Shown one piece after another: positions 43,839-51,465 of a stretch of 64,000 nt of DNA. Below the pieces are notes generated by a model. That model ran no database searches. It had not been told where the DNA came from and saw nothing but the letters and a program-made list of their open reading frames with translations. A program made the position numbers and the translations under genes. Location of the stretch: the NCBI RefSeq assembly GCF_009720485.1, contig NZ_CP045245.1:620001-684000 (forward strand), given 5' to 3'. Position 1 is the stretch's first letter, and every line of letters starts with the position of its first letter. Source of the DNA: Cellulomonas sp. JZ18 (GTDB lineage Bacteria; Actinomycetota; Actinomycetes; Actinomycetales; Cellulomonadaceae).

Positions 43839-44606
43839 ATGTCCGCGTCCGACCCTCAACTCCCGGGAGGTGGTGTGGGCGCTGGCTGGCGCACGGTCGA
43901 CGTCGCGCGTGCCGCGGGCGTCTCCGCCCAGGCGGTGCGGCTGTACGCCGGGTACGGGGTGCTGGGGGAGGTGCCGCGGGCCGCGAACGGGTACCGCGCG
44001 TGGACGGCCCGGCACGCGGACCTCGCCGTCGCCTACCGCGCGCTCGCGGCCGCGTACGGGGGCGAGACGGCCCGGCGGGTCCTGCGCGCGGTGCACGCGG
44101 GCGAGCTGCGGTCCGCCTTCACCGCGGTCGACGCCGCGCACGCCGCGTGGCACGCCGAGCGTCAGCGCCTCGACCGCCTCGAGCGCGCGCTGGCCGAGCT
44201 CGCGGACGACGACCCCGGTGACGCCGGTGCCGTCGCGGCCGCGGCGTCCGAGGCGGCGGGGACGACCATGACCGTCGGCGAGGTGGCCGACGCGCTCGGC
44301 GTCCGCACGTCGGCGCTGCGCGTCTGGGAGGGCGCCGGCCTGCTCCGTCCGGCGCGGGACGCCCGGACGGGGCACCGCCGGTACTCCGACGCCGACGTCC
44401 GGGACGCCCGCGCGGTGCAGCTGCTGCGCAGCACCGGCGCCCCGCTGGAGGCGATCCGCCCGGTGCTGGACGCGTTGCGGGCGCACGCGGACGTCGCGAC
44501 GCTGCGCGCCGCCGTCGACCGGCGCCGCGACGTGCTCGACGCGGTCGCCCGCGCGCGCGTCGCCGCGATCGCCCAGCTGCACCGCGTGCTGCCGCCGACC
44601 GCCTGA
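43839..44606 (+). CDS. MerR-family regulator with two MerR DNA-binding domains
   Basis: A 255-residue protein. The first MerR-type HTH is at about residues 18-60 ('VDVARAAGVSAQAVRLYAGY') and the second at about 140-185 ('VGEVADALGVRTSALRVWEG', then 'GHRRYSDADVRDARAV'). Ordinary MerR proteins have one N-terminal HTH and an effector domain; here the second HTH takes the place of the effector domain, so one chain could bind both half-sites. It is divergent from the UvrA-like gene, its probable target. Confidence 0.85.
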   Translation: MSASDPQLPGGGVGAGWRTVDVARAAGVSAQAVRLYAGYGVLGEVPRAANGYRAWTARHADLAVAYRALAAAYGGETARRVLRAVHAGELRSAFTAVDAAHAAWHAERQRLDRLERALAELADDDPGDAGAVAAAASEAAGTTMTVGEVADALGVRTSALRVWEGAGLLRPARDARTGHRRYSDADVRDARAVQLLRSTGAPLEAIRPVLDALRAHADVATLRAAVDRRRDVLDAVARARVAAIAQLHRVLPPTA

Positions 44607-44679
44607 GCACCCCCGGCGCCAGCGTCCGCGGCCGTGCCGGGACACGTCCTCGCCGCCCGGACCGGCGCGACGCAGCCCG

Positions 44680-45936
44680 TCAGCGCGACAGCGTCGACAG
44701 CCCCCGCTCGAGGTCGTCCCGCAGGTCCTCGACGTCCTCCAGCCCGACCGAGAGCCGCACGGTCGCCTCCCCGATGCCGACCGCCGCCCGACCGGCGGCG
44801 CCGAGCTTGCGGTGCGTCGTCGTGGCCGGGTGCGTCGCGATCGACTTCGCGTCGCCCAGGTTGTTCGAGATGTCCACCACGCGCAGCGCGTCGAGCACGC
44901 CGAACGTCGCCTTCTTCGCCACGTCGGCGCTCGCGTCGCCGGGCACCGCGAGGTCGAACGTCACGACCGTGCCGCCGCCGCTCTGCTGCGCCCGGGCCAG
45001 GTCGTGCTGCGGGTGCGAGGGAAGGAACGGGTAGCGCACGCGCGCCACGCCCGGGTGCTGCTCGAGCCACGTCGCGAGCTCGAGCGCGGACGCCGCCTGG
45101 TGGCGCACGCGCACGCTCATCGTCTCCAGGCCCTTGAGCAGGACCCAGGCGTTGAACGGCGACAGCGACGGTCCCGTGTTGCGGATGAGGGTCTGCACGG
45201 GGCCGTGGACGAACCCCTCGGACCCGAGGATCGCGCCGCCGAGCACGCGGCCCTGCCCGTCGATGTGCTTGGTCGCGGAGTACACGACGACGTCGGCGCC
45301 GTGCTCCAGCGGCCGGGAGAACACGGGCGTGGCGAACACGTTGTCGACGACGACGACGGCGCCGGCCGCGTGCGCGAGGCGGCTGACGGCGGCGATGTCG
45401 ACCAGGTCCTGCATGGGGTTCGACGGCGTCTCGAAGAACACCACGTCGGCGGGTGTGGCGAGCGCGGCCTCCCACTGCTCGGGCACGTGGCCGTCGACGT
45501 AGTCGGTCCGCACGCCCCACTTCGCGAGGATCTCGTCGAAGATGACGACCGACGAGCCGAACAGCGCGCGCGCCGCGACCACGCGCGACCCCTGGCGCAC
45601 GAGCGCGGCGAGCGTCGTGAACACCGCGGACATGCCGGTCGCCGTCGCGTACGCGGCCTCGGCGCCGTCGAGCAGGCGCAGGCGCTCCTCGAACGTGGAG
45701 ACCGTCGGGTTCCCGTACCGGGAGTAGAGGAAGCGGTCGACCTCGCCCGCGAAGCCCGCCTCGGCCTCCGCGGCGGACGCGTACGCGTACCCCTGCGTGA
45801 GGAACAGGCCCTCGGAGAGCTCGCCGAACCCGCTGCGGACCAGCCCGCCGCGCACCGCGAGGGTGTCGGGGCGCAGGGTGGAGCGGTCGGTGCGGTGGTC
45901 GTCCCAGTCACCGGGCCCCGGGACGCGCGCGCTCAC
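44680..45936 (-). CDS. metZ: O-succinylhomoserine sulfhydrylase (Cys/Met metabolism PLP enzyme)
   Basis: A 418-residue PLP enzyme of the MetB/MetZ/MetY family, making homocysteine by direct sulfhydrylation. The PLP lysine is in 'VVYSATKHIDGQGRVLGG' and the substrate-phosphate region in 'SRYGNPTVSTFEERL'. 'RPDTLAVRGGLVRSGFGE' at the N-terminus is MetZ-typical. GTG 45936 overlaps the rhodanese stop by GTGA, so the two are co-translated under the SAM-I riboswitch. Confidence 0.92.
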   Translation of the reverse strand: MSARVPGPGDWDDHRTDRSTLRPDTLAVRGGLVRSGFGELSEGLFLTQGYAYASAAEAEAGFAGEVDRFLYSRYGNPTVSTFEERLRLLDGAEAAYATATGMSAVFTTLAALVRQGSRVVAARALFGSSVVIFDEILAKWGVRTDYVDGHVPEQWEAALATPADVVFFETPSNPMQDLVDIAAVSRLAHAAGAVVVVDNVFATPVFSRPLEHGADVVVYSATKHIDGQGRVLGGAILGSEGFVHGPVQTLIRNTGPSLSPFNAWVLLKGLETMSVRVRHQAASALELATWLEQHPGVARVRYPFLPSHPQHDLARAQQSGGGTVVTFDLAVPGDASADVAKKATFGVLDALRVVDISNNLGDAKSIATHPATTTHRKLGAAGRAAVGIGEATVRLSVGLEDVEDLRDDLERGLSTLSR

Positions 45937-46376
45937 GGCTGCACCCACGGCAGGCCGGCGGCGCGCCAGCCCTCGTGCCCGCGGTGGCCGTCCGGGCCGG
46001 TCGGGCCCTCGAAGCCCTCCAGCACGTTGTACGCCGGGCCGAAGCCCGCCGCGGTGGCCGCCTGGGCGGCACCGATCGACCGCTGGCCCGAGCGGCACAG
46101 GAACACGACCGGCCGGCCGTCGCCCGGCGTCACGCCGGTAGCCGCGAGCTGGTCGAGGAACTGCGGGTTGGGACGCCCGGACGGGTACGAGACCCACTCG
46201 ACGAGCGCGGCGTGCCGGCCGAGCTCGCGCAGGTCCGGCACGCCGACGTACCGCCACTCGGCGTCGGTGCGCACGTCGACGAGCACGGCGTCCGGCTCCT
46301 CGCGCAGCAGCTCCCAGGCCTGCGTCGGCGTGATGTCGCCCGCGTACCCCGCGGCGGGGCGTGGCTGCACGGCCAT
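45933..46376 (-). CDS. Rhodanese-like sulfurtransferase
   Basis: A 147-residue single rhodanese domain. The active-site Cys is in 'PVVFLCRSGQRS' near residue 98, and 'AVLVDVRTDAEWRYVGVPDL' is the CH2A-like region. Encoded immediately upstream of metZ, it may deliver sulfane sulfur to homocysteine synthesis. ATG 46376 has a Shine-Dalgarno GGGAGG that directly abuts the 3' strand of riboswitch helix P1. Confidence 0.9.
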   Translation of the reverse strand: MAVQPRPAAGYAGDITPTQAWELLREEPDAVLVDVRTDAEWRYVGVPDLRELGRHAALVEWVSYPSGRPNPQFLDQLAATGVTPGDGRPVVFLCRSGQRSIGAAQAATAAGFGPAYNVLEGFEGPTGPDGHRGHEGWRAAGLPWVQP

Positions 46377-46381
46377 GCGTC

Positions 46382-46484
46382 CTCCCATCGGTCTGGCGGT
46401 AGCACCCTCGTCCGGGCCCGTGCGGGTCCCGCGGGTTGCTGCGGCGTCGTCGAGCCAGATCTCTCGGCCGCTCTGGATGGTCGC
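46382..46484 (-). ncRNA. SAM-I (S-box) riboswitch upstream of rhodanese-metZ
   Basis: Minus-strand RNA begins with P1 strand CCATC, then 'CAGAGCGGCCGAGAGA', kink-turn element 'CTGGCTCGACGACGCC', the conserved 'GCAGCAACC', a variable hairpin, 'GGGTGCTACCGCC' and closing P1 strand GATGG. This matches the S-box consensus. The Shine-Dalgarno GGGAGG overlaps P1, so SAM binding should block translation. Confidence 0.88.
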
Positions 46485-46489
46485 CGGTG

Positions 46490-46495
46490 ATGCTA
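46490..46495 (-). promoter_or_regulatory. -10 element of the SAM-I/rhodanese-metZ transcript
   Basis: TAGCAT on the minus strand lies about 8 nt before the first base of riboswitch helix P1. Confidence 0.5.
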
Positions 46496-46648
46496 CGCCG
46501 GACGCGGAGGGGCGCGGCCGCGCGTCTCACGACGGCGCCGCCCCGCCGAGCGCGCCACTCGTCGGGCGAGCGCGCCAGTCATGTCCGGTGCGCTCGGCCG
46601 GTACCGGGCGCGCTCGGCGCGACGGGTCCGTCCGGGTGACGGGGTCGT

Positions 46649-46676
46649 GAGACGGGGCGTCTCGGATCGAGAGACG
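46649..46676. promoter_or_regulatory. GAGAC/GTCTC inverted repeats between two riboswitch promoters
   Basis: GAGACG (46649-46654) and CGTCTC (46658-46663) form a palindrome with a 3-nt centre; a further GAGACG is at 46671-46676. A matching 11-bp inverted pair lies at 46523-46533 and 46644-46654. The motif resembles the AGAC-N6-GTCT sites of the sulfur regulator McbR, with one base less spacing. It sits 15 nt upstream of the TTGACA box. Confidence 0.45.
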
Positions 46677-46691
46677 GACGGCGTGTCCGCG

Positions 46692-46721
46692 TTGACACCC
46701 GCCGCGGCGCACGCCGATCCT
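46692..46721 (+). promoter_or_regulatory. Promoter of the SAM-IV/aminotransferase transcript
   Basis: TTGACA (46692-46697), 18-nt spacer, GATCCT (46716-46721). Start of transcription would fall at about 46728, the first base of the riboswitch. Confidence 0.6.
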
Positions 46722-46726
46722 CGACG

Positions 46727-46858
46727 CAGGTCATGAGCGCCAGCGCGAAGCCCCGGCTCGCTGGCCGGCAACCCTCCTCCGCGGTGGGGTGCCCCGGGTG
46801 ACGACCTGGCCGCGCGCCGCCCGGTGCCGGCAAGCGCGGGACCCGCGGGGTCCCTCCG
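46727..46858 (+). ncRNA. SAM-IV riboswitch upstream of class V aminotransferase
   Basis: Plus strand shows the SAM-IV core: P1 'GGTCATGAG', 'CCAGCG', 'AAGCCCCGGC', 'CTGGCCGGCAACCCTCC', 'GGTGGGGTGCCCCGGGTGA' and the closing strand GACC, followed by the extra 3' hairpin/pseudoknot region that distinguishes SAM-IV from SAM-I. It ends just before the GGAGG Shine-Dalgarno of the downstream gene. Confidence 0.88.
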
Positions 46859-46873
46859 GCAGTGGAGGTACGC

Positions 46874-48316
46874 ATGACCACGATCACCGAGCTCCTCGCG
46901 TGTGCGGACGAGGTGTCCGGCACCGCCACCGCCCCCGTCGCCGCGGCGCCGGGCGTCGGACCCCTCCTGCCCGTCGTGGGCGCCTCGACGACCGTCCCGC
47001 TCGTGGACGGCACGAGCCGCACCTACGCGAACCTCGACTGCGCCGCGAGCGCGCCCGCGCTCGAGTCCGTCGCGGCCCGCGTCGCCGAGGTCCTGCCGCT
47101 GTACGCGTCGGTGCACCGCGGTGCGGGCTACCTCTCGCAGGTCTCCACCGCCCTCTACGAGGCGTCCCGCCAGGCCGTCGCCCGCTTCGTCGGTGCCCGC
47201 GAGGACGACGTCTGCGTCATCACGCGCAACACGACGGACTCGCTCAACCTCCTGGCCGGGGTCGTCCCGGACGGTGGTCGCGTGCTCGTCCTCGACGTGG
47301 AGCACCACGCGAACCTGCTGCCCTGGGTGCAGCGCGGCACGGGTGCGCACGCGGGCGAGACCCGCACGGCCACCGTGCTCGCGCTGCGGCCCACCGTCGC
47401 GCAGACGCTGGCCGCGCTCCGCGAGGAGCTCGCGCGCACGCCCTACGCGCTGCTGGCGCTCACCGGCGCGTCGAACGTGACCGGCGAGGCCCTCCCGCTG
47501 GCCGAGGTCGTCGCGCTCGCCCACGCCACCGGCACCCGGGTCGCGGTCGACGGTGCGCAGCTGGTGCCGCACCGCGGCTTCTCGCTCGCGGCGACGGGCG
47601 TCGACTACGTCGCGTTCTCCGGGCACAAGACGTACGCCCCCTACGGCGCGGGCGCGCTCGTGGGCCGCCGGGACTGGCTCGACACCGGGACCCCGTACCT
47701 CGCCGGCGGCGGCGCGGTGCGCGACGTGCGCGCGGACCGCACCCTGTGGCAGCCGGCCCCGGCGCGGCACGAGGCGGGCTCGCCGAACGTCATCGGCGCG
47801 ATCGCCCTCGCGCAGGCGTGCGACACGCTCGCCGAGCTGCCGGCCGGCGCGCTGGAGGCGCACGAGCAGGCGCTGCGCACCCGCCTCGTCGAGGGGCTGG
47901 CGACGATCGACGGCGTGCGCGTCGCCCGCATCTGGCCGGACTCGACGGACCCCGTCGGCGTCGTCACGTTCACCGTGGGCGACCTCAACCCCGGCCTGGT
48001 CGCCGCCTACCTGTCCGCCGAGCACGGCATCGGCGTGCGCGACGGCCGCTTCTGCGCCCACCCGCTGCTCGCGCACCTCGGCGCGTCCCAGGGGGCGGTC
48101 CGCGCGTCCATCGGCGTCGGCACCACCGCGGAGCACGTCGACCGGCTCGTCACGGCGCTGGCGGCGCTCGTGGCGCGCGGCACGGGCGCCGGGTACGAGG
48201 TGGTGGACGGCTGCTGGTCGGTCGTCGACGACCCGCGGCCCCTCGTCGAGGTGCGCGGCCTGGACCACCTCGCGGCGACCGCGGCCGCCGCGTGCGGACC
48301 GGCCGTCGACGACTGA
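46874..48316 (+). CDS. Class V aminotransferase (cysteine desulfurase-like PLP enzyme)
   Basis: A 480-residue fold-type I PLP enzyme related to SufS/NifS. The PLP lysine is in 'VAFSGHKTYAPYGAGAL', the cofactor Asp/His in 'VAVDGAQLVPH', and 'VHRGAGYLSQVST' matches the SufS N-terminus. The catalytic Cys loop of true desulfurases is not evident, although 'GRFCAHPLL' has a Cys. Control by a SAM-IV riboswitch implies a role in methionine/cysteine metabolism. ATG 46874 has a GGAGG Shine-Dalgarno. Confidence 0.85.
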   Translation: MTTITELLACADEVSGTATAPVAAAPGVGPLLPVVGASTTVPLVDGTSRTYANLDCAASAPALESVAARVAEVLPLYASVHRGAGYLSQVSTALYEASRQAVARFVGAREDDVCVITRNTTDSLNLLAGVVPDGGRVLVLDVEHHANLLPWVQRGTGAHAGETRTATVLALRPTVAQTLAALREELARTPYALLALTGASNVTGEALPLAEVVALAHATGTRVAVDGAQLVPHRGFSLAATGVDYVAFSGHKTYAPYGAGALVGRRDWLDTGTPYLAGGGAVRDVRADRTLWQPAPARHEAGSPNVIGAIALAQACDTLAELPAGALEAHEQALRTRLVEGLATIDGVRVARIWPDSTDPVGVVTFTVGDLNPGLVAAYLSAEHGIGVRDGRFCAHPLLAHLGASQGAVRASIGVGTTAEHVDRLVTALAALVARGTGAGYEVVDGCWSVVDDPRPLVEVRGLDHLAATAAAACGPAVDD

Positions 48317-48358
48317 GCCACGCCCCCCGCGAGCGGCGGCCCCGGCCGGCTCGCGACC

Positions 48359-48826
48359 TCAGCCCGCGAGCCGCCGCGCCGCCCGGCGCAGCATCGCGGT
48401 CACGACCACGGGGTGCACCACCTGGACGACGCCGAAGTACAGCCGGCCCCGCCACCCGTGCAGACGGACCGCGGTCGTGACGCGCACGAGCCGGGCCGGC
48501 ACGTCCACGGCGACGCCGCACCGGAAGTCGAGGTGGACGTCGTCGTGCGCGATCAGCGCCTCGTCACCGGACACCTCCGTGACCGCGAACGCGTCCCGCG
48601 GGGCCGGCGGGATCCGCAGCAGCGGGACGAGCGCCTGCCGCACCGCCAGCGCGGCGAGCACCCACCGCGGCATGGCCGCGGGCGAGAAGACCGTGCGGGC
48701 CCACGTCTGCGGGTCCGTCGGTGCGCCGGCGGGCAGCGGGGCGATGACCGCGTCGGCGAAGTCGGGCGCGGGCACGTCGCGCAGGGCCAGGGACCAGGGC
48801 GGTGACGGGGCGTCGGTGGGCTGCAC
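48359..48826 (-). CDS. DUF2867 family protein
   Basis: A 155-residue protein: 'DVPAPDFADAVIAPLPAGA' at the N-terminus, 'DDVHLDFRCGVAVD' and 'GRLYFGVVQVVHPVVV-x-AMLRR' at the C-terminus fit DUF2867, a START-like/oxidoreductase-associated domain. Function unknown. The start GTG 48826 is fixed by TAGCGT on the minus strand 7 nt upstream (plus 48834-48839). Divergent from the GNAT gene. Confidence 0.75.
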   Translation of the reverse strand: MQPTDAPSPPWSLALRDVPAPDFADAVIAPLPAGAPTDPQTWARTVFSPAAMPRWVLAALAVRQALVPLLRIPPAPRDAFAVTEVSGDEALIAHDDVHLDFRCGVAVDVPARLVRVTTAVRLHGWRGRLYFGVVQVVHPVVVTAMLRRAARRLAG

Positions 48827-48833
48827 GGCGGCG

Positions 48834-48839
48834 ACGCTA
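48834..48839 (-). promoter_or_regulatory. -10 element of leaderless DUF2867 gene
   Basis: TAGCGT on the minus strand, 7-nt spacer, then GTG 48826. Confidence 0.5.
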
Positions 48840-48897
48840 GCGCGGGCCACCTGAGACGACGCCGAGCCGGCCGGCGCACGCGTGCCACCCTGCGGAC

Positions 48898-49987
48898 GTG
48901 GAGCACGACATCGTCCTCACCGGTCACGGCGTCCGCCTCGTCCCGCTCGCGCACGAGCACGCGGCCGACCTCCTCGCGTTCACCGACGAGACCGTCTGGC
49001 GCGGCATGTCGTCCCCGACGCCGCGCACGCTCACCGACATGACCCGGGACGTCGCGGCGGCGCTCACCGCGCCGGGGCGCTACGCGTTCGCCGTGCTGGA
49101 CGACGCCACCGGCCGGGTCCTCGGCTCGACGTCCTTCTACGACGTCGACCTGCGGATCGGGCGCCTGGAGGTCGGGCACACCTGGTACCACCCCGCGGTG
49201 TGGGGGACGACGGTGAACCCGGCGTGCAAGCTCCTGCTGATGACGCACGCGTTCGAGACGTGGGGCGTCGTGCGCGTCGCGTACCGCGTCGACGAGCGCA
49301 ACCACAGGTCGATCGCCGCGGTGACCAAGCTGGGGGCCGTCCCCGAGGGCGGCTGCGCGACCACCGCCTGCGGCCCGACGGGTCGCGCGGCGCGTCGATG
49401 TACTTCTCCGTCCTGGCCGACGAGTGGCCGGGCGTGCGGGACCGCCTGCGCACCCGGCTCGGCGGCGAGGCGGTGCCGGACGACCGCACGCACCTGCTGC
49501 TGATCGGCGGACGCTCCGGCGTGGGCAGGTCCACCGTGGCGTCCGCGGTGCACGACCTGCTCACCGCCCGGGACGTGCGGCACGCGGTCGTGGAGGGCGA
49601 CGCGCTCGACCTCGCGCACCCGGCGCCGTGGGAGCACGGCGTCGCGGCCGCGAACCTGGCGGACGTGTGGCGTCGCTACCGGGCGCTCGGCTACCGCCGG
49701 CTCGTCGTGACGAACACGGTCAGCGTGCTCGAGGCGGACGTGCTCGCGGCGGCGGTCGGCGACCGACCGCACGTGACGTCGGTGCTGCTCACGGCCTCCG
49801 ACACCACGGCCCACGAGCGCCTCGCGCGCCGGGAGCGGGGTGCGTCGCTGGTCGTGCACGTCGGGCGGTCCGACGCCGCCGCGGTCCGGCTGGACCAGGA
49901 GGCGGGCCCCGGCGTCCACCGCGTCCCCACCGACGACCGCACCCCGAGGACGTCGCGGCGCAGGTGCTGCGCCTCGCAGGCTGGTGA
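48898..49987 (+). CDS. GNAT acetyltransferase fused to P-loop kinase-like domain (two frameshifts)
   Basis: The first about 195 residues are a GNAT domain of the RimJ/RimL type ('GHTWYHPAVWGTTVNPACK', 'RVDERNHRSIAAVTKLGAVPEG'). One base is missing near 49351, after which the frame gives the normal GNAT end 'LRPDGSRGASMYFSVLADEW'. With no stop it runs into 'LLLIGGRSGVGRSTVASAV', a P-loop of an AAA_33/zeta-like kinase. A second lost base in CCCC (49942-49945) precedes the natural end 'HPEDVAAQVLRLAGW'. Alternatively the kinase starts separately at GTG 49471. Substrates unknown. Confidence 0.65.
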
Positions 49988-50046
49988 GGGTGCGGGCGCC
50001 GGCCCGCGGTCGGAAGGTGGGGTCGGGTCCAGACTCGGGAGGCCAG

Positions 50047-50223
50047 GTGCGCACCACGCAGATCGTCCTCAACGGCGTGCTCGCGCTGTGCGGGCTGCTG
50101 CTCCTGACCCTCCCGGCGGCGTCGGCGTTCACCCGCGTGTGCGGCGGGCTCATGGCGCTGTGCGGCGTCGTCGCCGTCGTGGTGCACGCCCGCGTCCGGC
50201 GACGGGAGCGCCGCGAGCCGTGA
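50047..50223 (+). CDS. Small two-helix membrane protein
   Basis: A 58-residue protein with two hydrophobic segments ('IVLNGVLALCGLLLLTLPA' and 'GGLMALCGVVAVVVHAR') and a basic tail. GTG 50047 has a good Shine-Dalgarno (GGGAGG, 4-nt spacing) and CAGACT upstream may be its -10. No family recognised. Confidence 0.55.
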   Translation: MRTTQIVLNGVLALCGLLLLTLPAASAFTRVCGGLMALCGVVAVVVHARVRRRERREP

Positions 50224-50250
50224 CCCGGTGCCCGGCGAGGCGTCGCCGCG

Positions 50251-50883
50251 TCAGCGCACCCGCAGGCCCAGGTGCGCGGCGAGCAGCGGCGCGAGGTCGA
50301 GCAGCTGGTCGCTGCTGATCGTGGCGCCGGCCAGGCCCCCGACGCCGTCGACGGCGCCGCTGAGGCGGGCGCCGCGCAGGTCGACGTCGCGCAGCCGGGC
50401 GTCCGAGGTGTCGAGGCGGCGGACGTCGCAGTCGACGACGACGAGCTTCCTCACGCTCGCGCCCGACAGGTCCAGGTCGCCGAGCGTGACGCGCTCCAGG
50501 CGCAGGTCGTCGACGGTCGCGCCCCGCAGGTCCAGGTAGTCGACCTTGCCGCCGACCACCCGGACGCGGACGAGCTCGGCGGCCGACGTGCCGAGCGCCC
50601 CGAGGCGCACGTCGGTGAGCGTCACGTCCCGCCACGCGGACCCCGCAGCGCGCACGTCCCCCGCCTGCACGCGCGTCCACGTCGTGTCGAGCAGGCGCGC
50701 GTGGTCCAGGCGCAGGCCGTCGGCCCGGCAGTCGGTGAGGTCGCACTCGAGGAACCGCGCACCGGCCGCGTCCCGGCCGGACAGGTCGAGGCCCGCGAAG
50801 GTCAGGGCGTCGAGGTCGGCGTCGGGGACGAGGTCGTCGGCGGTGGCGTCCACGCCGGTGAGCCTGGCACGGACCACCGACAC
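50251..50883 (-). CDS. Pentapeptide-repeat protein
   Basis: A 210-residue protein with A(D/N)LXX-type pentapeptide repeats throughout ('LTFAGLDLSGRDAAGARFLE', 'LRLDHARLLDTTW', 'LDLRGATVDDLRLERVTLGD'), forming a right-handed quadrilateral beta-helix. No transmembrane or other domain. Such proteins include gyrase protectors of the MfpA/Qnr type, but the repeats here are degenerate and no function can be assigned. GTG 50883 is chosen. Confidence 0.8.
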   Translation of the reverse strand: MSVVRARLTGVDATADDLVPDADLDALTFAGLDLSGRDAAGARFLECDLTDCRADGLRLDHARLLDTTWTRVQAGDVRAAGSAWRDVTLTDVRLGALGTSAAELVRVRVVGGKVDYLDLRGATVDDLRLERVTLGDLDLSGASVRKLVVVDCDVRRLDTSDARLRDVDLRGARLSGAVDGVGGLAGATISSDQLLDLAPLLAAHLGLRVR

Positions 50884-50915
50884 GCCACGAGGCCCCGGAC
50901 GGACGCGCAGGGCGG

Positions 50916-51319
50916 TCAGGCCATCGACGCGAGCAGCGCGCGGCAGGCCGCCTCGCACCGCCGGCACGCCTGCGCGCAGACGCGGCAGTGCTCGTGCATC
51001 CCCGCGTGCTGCTCGCACTCCTCGGCGCACTGCCCGCACGCGGTCGCGCACGCCTCCAGCAGCGCGGCGACGAGCTTGAGGTCCGGGTCGGTCTGACGGC
51101 TGAGCACGGCCGCCGTCGCCGCGCAGACGTCGGCACAGTCCGCGTCGAGGCGGATGCAGGCCCGCAGGTCCGCGACGTGCTCCTCGCCGAGGCACGCGTC
51201 GGCGCACGCGGTGCACGTCTGGGCGCACTCGAGGCAGGCCTCGATGCAGGCGACGAGCTCGTCCGCGGGGCGAAGGGCTCGCCGGGGTACGTGTCGACCA
51301 TCTGGCGCGTGCTGCTCAC
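50916..51319 (-). CDS. Four-helix-bundle copper-binding protein, DUF326 (frameshifted at 51267-51270)
   Basis: A cysteine-rich protein of about 134 residues with repeating C-x3-C/C-x2-C helices ('CIEACLECAQTCTACADAC', 'LDADCADVCAAT', 'CATACGQCAEECEQHAGMHE', 'CRVCAQACRRCEAAC'), the DUF326/Csp copper-storage-like fold. The expected N-terminus 'VSSTRQMVDTYPGEPFAP' starts at GTG 51319 after GAGGAGG but is in another frame; one base missing in a run of four C (minus G/C run at 51267-51270) reconnects it. Confidence 0.75.
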
Positions 51320-51465
51320 GGTGCCTCCTCGCGGCCCGCCGCGGCCGGTGCCCCGGCTCGGAGGACGACGGGCGTCCTCGCCACGGTAGGACGGCCCGCT
51401 GCCGCCCGCCCGGCGGCGGCCACGCCCGCACCCGTCCGGGTCCGTGCCCGCCGGGCGCGTGCGCG

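Noticed and set aside
50251..50883. Linking the pentapeptide-repeat protein to the solenoid array
   Set aside because: It has A(D/N)LXX pentapeptide repeats, no signal peptide and none of the array motifs; a different beta-helix family.
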